This document shows positions 1 through 5,161 of a stretch of DNA of 5,664 nucleotides, one piece after another. The DNA comes from Phycisphaerae bacterium. Lineage in GTDB: Bacteria; Planctomycetota; Phycisphaerae; Sedimentisphaerales; SG8-4. The DNA lies in NCBI GenBank assembly GCA_030614945.1, contig JAUXAH010000136.1:1-5664 (forward strand), read 5' to 3'. The number at the start of each line of letters is the position of its first letter. The stretch's first letter is position 1. The position numbers and the translations under genes were made by a program. Below the pieces are notes generated by a model. That model did not search any database. It saw only the letters and a program-made list of their open reading frames with translations, and was not told the origin of the DNA.

Positions 1-2852
1 TCGAACACAACCCGCCAGGAAATGGTGATGAGCATTACACAATCTACTGGCGGGCAGTTTCGGCCGGAACTACGATTACTCTCCTGGAGCAGCACGATGG
101 AACCCAGGTGAATATGTATGGCGTTGCAGCAATCTCAAGCGGCCTCATCAATCTGCCGCCCGTGGCGGATGCAGGCAATATTCAGATTACCGTCTGGCCC
201 GAAAATTCGGTGCAACTGGATGCGACCGTCACTGACGACGGTAAACCAGTCTCTCCAGGCGAAGTAACAGTGACCTGGAGTGTACAAAGCAGTCCGAGCG
301 GATCAGCGGTTCAGTTCGACCCCGATGAATTTTCCGAAGATCCTGTCGCGACATTCGACAAGGCCGGGACTTATGTGTTGGAGATTACAGCCGATGATAG
401 CCTTCTGTCTACCACTGACGATGTAACAATTGCGGTCAGGGAGCCAGACTGTCCAATGGGTGACTTTACTGCGGACTGTCGAATTGATTTGCTGGACCTG
501 AGGGTTCTGGGTGAGGAGTGGTTGAGCGATCCGGTCTGCTGGGGCTTCGGTTGTCCCGACCTGAATGCCGACGACCTCGTCAATCAGGTTGATCTTGCCC
601 GGATGGCTGAGGATTGGACCGAGAAGGGCTCCGTGCTGGAGTCAACCAAGCTGAGATTAATACTGAACAAAGACCCTTATGCCTTTATTATCACTGAGAA
701 ATCAACCGGCCAGGTGCTCCTTTACCAGTTGGAAACAAAGTTTACCCTGGGTGGCAGCGATTACATCGCCGAGAGTGCATATAACATAACGACAACTGCT
801 TCCACCATGGATGCGGATATTGTTCTCGCGGGAACATCCGAGACGGGGCACGTAACATTTTCACTGGAGAACCCTGAAGTAATCCAGGTGCTGCTGAGCT
901 GCAACACCGCCTCCCCCTCAAATATTAAAGAACAATTTGTTGACCAGGGTGAGCATTACTACGGGATATGGGAGATGCCACAGGGTGGGTCCATAGACAA
1001 CCGTGGTGCCGATGGGGATTTAATCGGTTTTGGTCGTGCGTATCCTACGTTTTTTGCCAATGCCCGTGCGCCTTACTATATAACATCCAAGAAATACGGC
1101 GTTTACGTCGATACAGTAGCTTTAGGCCATTATTCTATTGCCAAGGGTGGAAAAACCAGCTTTGATTTCGATGAGGAACAGTTGAAGTATTATGTCATTT
1201 ACGGACCTTCCTACGGCGAGATTATGAATGAGTTTAATCAACTGGCCGGCCCTGCATGGATGCCTCCGGACTGGGCGTTTGATTCTATCTGGTGGAGGAA
1301 TGCCGACTGGCGGGACCTTGGTCACTGGGACCTGGTTGAGGACAGGCTGATCGATAGTTCCCAGGATAATGTAGAAGCCACGGCCAATCATCTACAGTAC
1401 TATCAGATTCCCGCCTCGACGATATGGATCGACCGGCCCTATACAAGCGGCGACTGGGGATGGGGTAATCAGGATTTCGACCCGCGTGTGGAACGGTTCC
1501 CGGAACCACAGGCAATGATAGATTACGTGGATGCCAAGGGGTACAATATGATGCTGTGGGTAACGAACCGATGTGAAAATGATCTGCTAACCGAAGGACT
1601 GGCTCTCGGTTATCTCTTTGAGGGATACTCAGCCAGGCCGGCTGCTGATGTTCGCAGGTCCGAGGTTTACGACTGGTTCAAAGGTAAACTGGACTATTTT
1701 GCCAGCATGGGCATAAAAGGTTACAAAATTGACCGTGGTCACGAAGGTGAACGCCCGGAATCGCTCGAAAATGAGATTGTATATCTGTTCACTAAATTAG
1801 CGGCCGATGGACAAATGGAACGTTACGGCAATGACTACCTCATCCATGCCCGTAACTGCTTCGATAAGAGCAGGAAATATGTCGGTGTCTGGAATGGGGA
1901 TTCGCAAAGCAATTTTGACGGATTGTCCGGCTCGATCAAGAACGGTCTTCGCTGCGGGGCCATCAACTTCCCATACTATGGCTCAGATACCGGCGGATAT
2001 ACCGCGACGAATCAGGAATTGTTTACCCGGTGGTTCCAGTTCAGCACCTACTGTACTATGATGGAGATTTTAATCGACCCGGACCGAACAGTGTGGTATG
2101 ATGATGACTTTCCACATAATGCCGAGCCAAACCTTATCGACATCGCCCGCAAACAGTGCGAAGAACACCATGATTTGATTCCTTATACCAAGTCGTGTAT
2201 GTATCAAGCACATCAGACAGGCATGCCGGTAATGCGGCAAATGATTTTTGAATTTCCGAACGACAGCAACCTGTATGACATGTGGGATGAATATATGTAC
2301 GGGCCGGGGATTCTGGTGGCTCCTGTCGTGACCGATGGTACTACGAGCCGAGACGTATATCTGCCTGCCGGCAAATGGCTGGATTATAACGATAAAGACA
2401 CGACATATACTGGGCCAGATACTATAACCGCCTCTGCTCCCATTGATGTGATTCCTCTATTTGTCAGGGAAGGTGCGGTCATAACTCGAGGTGATATTCT
2501 TCGGTCTAACAATAACTGGACACCTGGCTGGGCTCCGCACCTGAGGATAGAGTTCTTCCCATACGACAATACGGCTAATACGTTTGATTACTATACCGGC
2601 AGCAATGTACGACCGATTGCCTGCTCAATGTCGGACATCAGTAATGTAGATATCAGTTTCCTTGACTTGGGATACGGTGGTACCCTGGATATATATTGTA
2701 GAGCGTATACTAATGTTACAAAGAATGACATTCCTTTGGTAGAAGGTGTGGACTTTACTTACGACCCGGTGAAAAACCTTCTTACGATTCCATTTAGCGG
2801 TGTAACAACGGTAGAAATAACCGGAGTTACAAGTATATTCGAGGTTGATTAA
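1..2852 (+). CDS. Secreted GH31 glycoside hydrolase with PKD-like and dockerin-like modules, 5' partial
   Basis: A family 31 glycoside hydrolase, a family mainly of retaining alpha-glycosidases (alpha-glucosidase, alpha-xylosidase and others). The frame is open from the left edge (first full codon at 3), so the GTG at 108 is only an internal codon; about 949 residues are visible. Numbering from that GTG: the end of an unassigned beta-rich domain (to about 14), a PKD/Ig-like domain (about 17-110), a dockerin-like EF-hand pair (about 114-170; loops starting D119 and D151), the GH31 N-terminal beta domain (about 178-380), the catalytic barrel (about 384-720), and C-terminal beta-sandwiches to 914. 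The predicted nucleophile is D542 in YKIDRGHEGE and the acid/base is D598 in WNGDSQSNF; GSDTGGY matches the family GxDIGGF element. Oddities: F replaces the usual W after the acid/base, and the usual Arg-x-His stretch downstream is not obvious. Export is inferred from the accessory modules because the signal peptide is outside the window. Substrate cannot be assigned. Family call confident, specificity unknown. Confidence 0.93.
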   Translation, partial: EHNPPGNGDEHYTIYWRAVSAGTTITLLEQHDGTQVNMYGVAAISSGLINLPPVADAGNIQITVWPENSVQLDATVTDDGKPVSPGEVTVTWSVQSSPSGSAVQFDPDEFSEDPVATFDKAGTYVLEITADDSLLSTTDDVTIAVREPDCPMGDFTADCRIDLLDLRVLGEEWLSDPVCWGFGCPDLNADDLVNQVDLARMAEDWTEKGSVLESTKLRLILNKDPYAFIITEKSTGQVLLYQLETKFTLGGSDYIAESAYNITTTASTMDADIVLAGTSETGHVTFSLENPEVIQVLLSCNTASPSNIKEQFVDQGEHYYGIWEMPQGGSIDNRGADGDLIGFGRAYPTFFANARAPYYITSKKYGVYVDTVALGHYSIAKGGKTSFDFDEEQLKYYVIYGPSYGEIMNEFNQLAGPAWMPPDWAFDSIWWRNADWRDLGHWDLVEDRLIDSSQDNVEATANHLQYYQIPASTIWIDRPYTSGDWGWGNQDFDPRVERFPEPQAMIDYVDAKGYNMMLWVTNRCENDLLTEGLALGYLFEGYSARPAADVRRSEVYDWFKGKLDYFASMGIKGYKIDRGHEGERPESLENEIVYLFTKLAADGQMERYGNDYLIHARNCFDKSRKYVGVWNGDSQSNFDGLSGSIKNGLRCGAINFPYYGSDTGGYTATNQELFTRWFQFSTYCTMMEILIDPDRTVWYDDDFPHNAEPNLIDIARKQCEEHHDLIPYTKSCMYQAHQTGMPVMRQMIFEFPNDSNLYDMWDEYMYGPGILVAPVVTDGTTSRDVYLPAGKWLDYNDKDTTYTGPDTITASAPIDVIPLFVREGAVITRGDILRSNNNWTPGWAPHLRIEFFPYDNTANTFDYYTGSNVRPIACSMSDISNVDISFLDLGYGGTLDIYCRAYTNVTKNDIPLVEGVDFTYDPVKNLLTIPFSGVTTVEITGVTSIFEVD

Positions 2853-2970
2853 TTATCAGGGCGGCTGCTAAAATCCGTCATAATATAAATTTCGGGATTA
2901 CCATCATCCCTACCTGAAATAAAAACTATCTTTCCCACACTCAGAGGGACGCAGCAAGAAAAGGAATGTA
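2853..2970. other. Spacer after the GH31 gene; no gene seen
   Basis: A 118-base AT-rich spacer. It holds a weak 5-bp stem (GGGAT at 2894-2898 with ATCCC at 2906-2910) without a following T-run, so it is not a convincing terminator. I see no clear sigma-70 promoter and no period-7 repeat of the kind found in the right-hand operon. A reading frame in phase with the downstream fragment is open from 2923 and encodes a basic stretch (RSKKRNV) just before the ATG at 2971, but contains no ATG, GTG or TTG. Confidence 0.5.
2961..2965 (+). promoter_or_regulatory. Shine-Dalgarno site for the truncated secreted-protein fragment
   Basis: AAGGA lies five bases before the ATG at 2971. This is a good site and supports 2971 as a genuine old start codon, meaning that the fragment retains the beginning of a real gene. 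Confidence 0.5.
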
Positions 2971-3159
2971 ATGGCAACCACGGTTACGATGGTGGCCATG
3001 CTTGGGGGGCTCGTCTGTGCCGCTGCAGGAGAGATTCCACCTCAGAAAAGCAATCCGGGCATAAAGCGCGATAGATGCCTTCTCCTTGATTCCCGCATTG
3101 TTGAGAGGACGAAAAACGCAAAACTTGCGGTTGGTAAGGTGCAAAAAGACGAACGCAAC
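2971..3159 (+). pseudogene. 5' fragment of a secreted GH32/GH43-like protein, truncated at the hydrogenase operon
   Basis: About 63 codons that look like the start of a secreted protein: ATG with a good Shine-Dalgarno site, a hydrophobic segment (residues about 3-20, MVAMLGGLVCAAAGE) resembling a signal peptide, then a segment with DRCLLLDSRIVERTKNAKL. From memory this resembles the N-termini of large planctomycete proteins annotated as GH32/GH43-like beta-propeller glycosidases, which run to several hundred residues. Here the resemblance ends near residue 63. The frame stays open to the TGA at 3268-3270, but that part is simply antisense to the hydrogenase protease gene. With the GH31 gene it suggests a carbohydrate-degradation locus. 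The basic residues expected at the front of a signal peptide are encoded just upstream in frame, without a start codon, so the 5' end may also be altered. The fragment call is moderate and the family call weak. Confidence 0.5.
3112..3129 (-). terminator. Possible weak intrinsic terminator for the hydrogenase operon
   Basis: Read on the minus strand, CGCAA-GTT-TTGCG forms a five-base-pair stem with a three-base loop, followed directly by TTTTT (3116-3112), about 36 bases beyond the protease stop codon. The position and T-run fit a terminator, but the stem is short and the bases also encode part of the opposite-strand fragment (TKNAKLA), so coincidence is quite possible. Confidence 0.25.
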
Positions 3160-3164
3160 ACGAT

Positions 3165-3662
3165 TTATTCTCCGAGCGGGAAAATCTCGGTAAGGACACG
3201 CACAAGCCGTTGGGCTGCCCGGCCCACCTCGGGGGATATAGACTGGCCCAACTGCGTTTGTGCAGGCTGAATTCCAACAAAGTACACATCAACGTTGGGG
3301 CCCCCCTTAATATTCCGGCAGACCATATCTACAAATAAGCGGGGCGAGAGCGTATGCGTTGAGAAAGCAGACGAGTTTAACTGCTCAGGTTCGAATATGC
3401 TTATTGTTCCAGGCGAGGCCCCAAAGTCGATAGCATCAATAATAATCAAATTCTGCGGAGCTTTTTTTATGATAGGGTGGATATAATTTTCAGGCACGGT
3501 GCCGGCATCTATCAGCTCGGCACAGACCTTTCCGGTAAGCCGCTCACAAACAAGCGGCCCGGCTCCATCGTCACCTTTTAGTATATTGCCGATGCCGACA
3601 ATAACCGTCGCCGAATCGCGTAGTTTATTTAGCCGCTCGAAAAGTCGTTGGTCAGCACCCAT
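3165..3662 (-). CDS. hycI: HycI-like [NiFe]-hydrogenase maturation protease
   Basis: A 165-residue endopeptidase of the HycI/HybD family. These proteases remove a C-terminal peptide from the hydrogenase large subunit after nickel is inserted, in the cytoplasm. The N-terminal motif GNILKGDDGAGPLV (about 25-38) is diagnostic. By alignment from memory with E. coli HycI (Asp16, Asp62, His90), the nickel-sensing residues are Asp32, Asp76 (IIIDAIDFG) and His103 (STHTLSP), all present. The length matches HycI (about 156), so the gene looks intact. I chose the ATG at 3662 over the upstream one at 3728 because the extra 22 residues are translated repeat sequence and the family starts near here; a weak GAGA lies six bases before it. 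It is the last gene of the minus-strand operon, 96 bases after the ferredoxin gene, and its substrate should be a group 4 large subunit encoded upstream, outside the window. Confidence 0.9.
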   Translation of the reverse strand: MGADQRLFERLNKLRDSATVIVGIGNILKGDDGAGPLVCERLTGKVCAELIDAGTVPENYIHPIIKKAPQNLIIIDAIDFGASPGTISIFEPEQLNSSAFSTHTLSPRLFVDMVCRNIKGGPNVDVYFVGIQPAQTQLGQSISPEVGRAAQRLVRVLTEIFPLGE

Positions 3663-3667
3663 AGCAA

Positions 3668-3756
3668 TCTCGTCGTGCGTGGTGCGTATCGCGTATTGCG
3701 TAAAATACACACAATGCCTGGTACGCAATACGATATACGCAATACGCAGTACGGAA
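3668..3756. repeat. Head-to-head array of ten degenerate heptamers
   Basis: Five 7-base units run on the plus strand from 3722 to 3756 (TACGCAA, TACGATA, TACGCAA, TACGCAG, TACGGAA) and five on the minus strand from 3702 down to 3668 (TACGCAA, TACGCGA, TACGCAC, CACGCAC, GACGAGA). A 19-base spacer at 3703-3721 separates them. Because the two sets face each other, 3684-3702 and 3722-3740 form an inverted repeat with 17 of 19 bases complementary. The array fills nearly all of the ferredoxin-protease spacer and ends five bases before the protease ATG. Confidence 0.85.
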
Positions 3757-3758
3757 TT

Positions 3759-4439
3759 TTACAGGCGGATATTCAGCTCGCATTTACACTTAGGGCACAA
3801 GATTCGCATAAAATCGTTTGTCTGGATGTCTTTATCAGGCTGTTGCTCAATATCCTGTCCCGCACCAATTGAACCCGAGCGGGGGCGATGCAAACCAGGT
3901 GCAGGGGCAGGTCTTTCACTGGGGGGCAATTGGTGCGGGATAAGCAGCTCGCCGCTTTTGGCAATCAACAGTGAAGGATTGGTATAGGCCAATGGGCCAA
4001 GTTTTTCGTAAAGCCAGATGAGATGTTTTTTGGCGCCTATCACCGCCCCGCACTTTTCGCATAGCTGAAGCTCATACTCGTGGGTTTCAATGGTGCTTTC
4101 CCTGTCCAGAGTAGCCAAATCCCACTCGTTTGAGAGCTTTATACCATCTTCCGTCGTGCAGCTGTCCCTGCAGTTGCCACAAAAGATGCAGGTATCGTAT
4201 CGAAGGGTAATTTTTCTTGTCGGCGGATTAGCTTCGAGGTCGTCAATTTGAGTCAGCGCCTCGGTCGGACAGACATTTACACACGCACCGCAGCCGATAC
4301 AGGTATCGAGGTCAAATTCAGGCTTGCCTCTATACCTTTCCGGCACCACGCAAGGCTCAGCGGGAAACCGAGTGGTAAACCGCGGGGAAAAGACCGCTGT
4401 AACGGCTTCTTTTAACTCTCTTAACTTTGGTAAACGCAT
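3759..4439 (-). CDS. HycF/HyfH-like 2x[4Fe-4S] ferredoxin subunit of a group 4 hydrogenase
   Basis: A 226-residue iron-sulfur protein expected to carry electrons between ferredoxin and the hydrogenase small subunit on the cytoplasmic side of the membrane. Two clusters are clear: C47, C50, C53, C57 (CIGCGACVNVCP) and C84, C87, C90, C94 (CIFCGNCRDSC). The RYRGKPEFD lead-in is typical of NuoI/HycF-type subunits. Like E. coli HycF it has a later Cys pair (C127, C130), a helical stretch, and a final Cys cluster (C215, C218, C220 in CPKCKC), a possible zinc or iron site. It is about 45 residues longer than HycF; the excess is a linker (about 160-210) that includes an inverted-repeat-bounded segment. 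I chose the ATG at 4439 because the longer frame to 4550 reads back through the end of mrpG and its spacer. It starts 22 bases after mrpG and precedes the maturation protease. MbhN and EchF are related alternatives. Confidence 0.88.
   Translation of the reverse strand: MRLPKLRELKEAVTAVFSPRFTTRFPAEPCVVPERYRGKPEFDLDTCIGCGACVNVCPTEALTQIDDLEANPPTRKITLRYDTCIFCGNCRDSCTTEDGIKLSNEWDLATLDRESTIETHEYELQLCEKCGAVIGAKKHLIWLYEKLGPLAYTNPSLLIAKSGELLIPHQLPPSERPAPAPGLHRPRSGSIGAGQDIEQQPDKDIQTNDFMRILCPKCKCELNIRL
3858..3940. repeat. 83-bp segment bounded by perfect 14-bp inverted repeats, inside the ferredoxin gene
   Basis: TCCCGCACCAATTG at 3858-3871 is the exact reverse complement of 3927-3940, with 55 bases between. 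The segment is GC-rich and encodes residues about 167-194 of the ferredoxin, including SERPAPAPGLHRPRSG. It lies in the linker that makes this protein longer than HycF. The layout resembles a small palindromic or MITE-like element carried in frame, but I can see only one copy. Confidence 0.7.
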
Positions 4440-4460
4440 ATTCGTATCTCGTATTTCGTT
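4440..4460 (-). repeat. Three degenerate heptamers abutting the ferredoxin start codon
   Basis: Read on the minus strand the units are AACGAAA, TACGAGA and TACGAAT, ending exactly at the ATG at 4439. They fill the spacer after the mrpG stop. The middle unit provides the only purine-rich candidate ribosome site (GAGA, seven bases before the ATG). Confidence 0.6.
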
Positions 4461-4461
4461 T

Positions 4462-4791
4462 TTATTTTTTACTTTCTTCCGCGTATTTATCAACGACGCT
4501 ATTTTCCCACAATGCCACCCCGGAAGCATAAGCACCTTTGGCAATTGCATGTGCGGCGGTAGGTGAAGTTATCAATATGAAAACAGCGCAGATTATCGCT
4601 TTGGCGCTTATGGCTCCCAAACCGCTAATGACGGCGACGCCTACCAACAGTAAAATAGTGCCGAGAGTTACACATTTGGTCGAGGCCTGCAAGCGGTTGT
4701 AAACATCGGGGAAGCGAACCAGGCCTATACAGCCGAATATATCGAACAAAATTCCAACAATTATTAGTATGTACCCAATAATATCACTCAT
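4462..4791 (-). CDS. mrpG: MrpG/MnhG-family antiporter subunit
   Basis: A 109-residue membrane protein, the small G subunit of the Mrp-type Na+/H+ antiporter and of the equivalent module in Mbh-type hydrogenases. Three membrane segments are visible (about 4-26, 40-57, 62-80). The family motifs are present: GLVRFPDVYNRLQASTK (23-39) and TSPTAAHAIAKGAY (75-88). The length is typical. The ATG at 4791 gives an 8-base overlap (ATGAGTGA) with the mrpF stop, a common translational coupling. A TTG one codon earlier (4794) is nearer the GGAGGG site at 4803-4808 and is an alternative start. The gene is followed by a hydrogenase-type ferredoxin instead of further antiporter genes, which points to the hydrogenase-linked form. 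Confidence 0.93.
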   Translation of the reverse strand: MSDIIGYILIIVGILFDIFGCIGLVRFPDVYNRLQASTKCVTLGTILLLVGVAVISGLGAISAKAIICAVFILITSPTAAHAIAKGAYASGVALWENSVVDKYAEESKK

Positions 4792-5041
4792 CAAAACTTC
4801 TGCCCTCCAAAAACTTTGCCAGCGCTATAGTCCCGATGAAGCTCAGCAGCGCCCAGGCAAGAGCGATGTTGAGATAAAAATCCTTTTTGGTAACCAGTCC
4901 AAGAATAGCACAGAAACCCACTATGACTATGCCTAAAATATCAATAGCCACGGTTCTGTCAGGAGCGCTGGGGCCGCGACCTATGCGATACAGGCACAAG
5001 AAGCAACACACAAATAAGCCGATGTAAAATAACGTTATCAT
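4784..5041 (-). CDS. mrpF: MrpF/MnhF-family antiporter subunit
   Basis: An 85-residue membrane protein, the F subunit of the Mrp-type antiporter module. There are three membrane segments (about 4-20, 32-51, 56-77), with the conserved loop RGPSAPDRTVAID (22-34) between the first two, which is diagnostic for the family. I chose the ATG at 5041 because GAGGTGG (5050-5044) lies just before it. The upstream ATG at 5056 would add five residues (MIEVA) that overlap this site and has only the AT-rich repeat in front of it. It overlaps mrpG by 8 bases and is separated from mrpE by an unusually long 120-base spacer that contains a heptamer array. Confidence 0.93.
   Translation of the reverse strand: MITLFYIGLFVCCFLCLYRIGRGPSAPDRTVAIDILGIVIVGFCAILGLVTKKDFYLNIALAWALLSFIGTIALAKFLEGRSFDE
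4803..4808 (-). promoter_or_regulatory. Ribosome binding site for mrpG inside the mrpF coding end
   Basis: GGAGGG on the minus strand lies 11 bases before the ATG at 4791 and 8 bases before a TTG at 4794. The spacing leaves the start ambiguous by one codon; the overlap with the mrpF stop suggests coupled translation. Confidence 0.55.
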
Positions 5042-5043
5042 AG

Positions 5044-5050
5044 CCACCTC
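5044..5050 (-). promoter_or_regulatory. Ribosome binding site that decides the mrpF start
   Basis: GAGGTGG on the minus strand ends two bases before the ATG at 5041, with the AGG core about six bases away. It favours the shorter mrpF reading over the ATG at 5056, which has no such site. Confidence 0.6.
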
Positions 5051-5056
5051 AATCAA

Positions 5057-5091
5057 TTGATTATTGATTATTGATTATTGATTATTGATTA
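5057..5091. repeat. Five perfect tandem heptamers (TTGATTA / TAATCAA)
   Basis: Five identical TTGATTA copies on the plus strand (TAATCAA on the minus strand), followed by seven T. At the mrpF side the array runs into a 12-bp palindrome, AATCAATTGATT (5051-5062), so a partial inverted unit is present there. It lies in the mrpE-mrpF spacer, between the mrpE stop and the mrpF ribosome site. Confidence 0.95.
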
Positions 5092-5161
5092 TTTTTTTAA
5101 CTTTAGGTACTTTTAATTTCTACAAGACTTTTGCAAAACTTCAGTTTCTGCTAATCTTCTC

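Noticed and set aside
108..113. GTG at 108 as the start of the GH31 gene
   Set aside because: The same frame is open and protein-like from position 3 to the edge with no ribosome site, so this GTG encodes an internal valine.
2887..2920. Hairpin after the GH31 stop as a terminator
   Set aside because: The stem is five base pairs with a large asymmetric bulge on extension, and there is no T-run after it.
3668..3756. CRISPR array
   Set aside because: The repeats are only seven bases long, degenerate and directly adjacent without unique spacers, and no cas gene is present.
3773..3964. Second minus-strand frame inside the ferredoxin 3' part, as a sign of frameshift
   Set aside because: The main frame ends in a proper Cys cluster matching HycF, so no frameshift is needed; the other frame is open by composition.
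3499..3987. Plus-strand 162-codon reading frame opposite the protease and ferredoxin genes
   Set aside because: It runs antisense through two clear genes and the repeat spacer, has no family likeness and no ribosome site; it is a shadow.
4440..4550. Longer ferredoxin start at 4550
   Set aside because: The added 37 residues are the mrpG end read in another frame and the repeat spacer; the ATG at 4439 gives the expected N-terminus.
5129..5138. TTTTGCAAAA palindrome in the mrpE-mrpF spacer as an operator
   Set aside because: A single short AT-rich palindrome within an operon, with no second copy and no regulator nearby, is not enough evidence.
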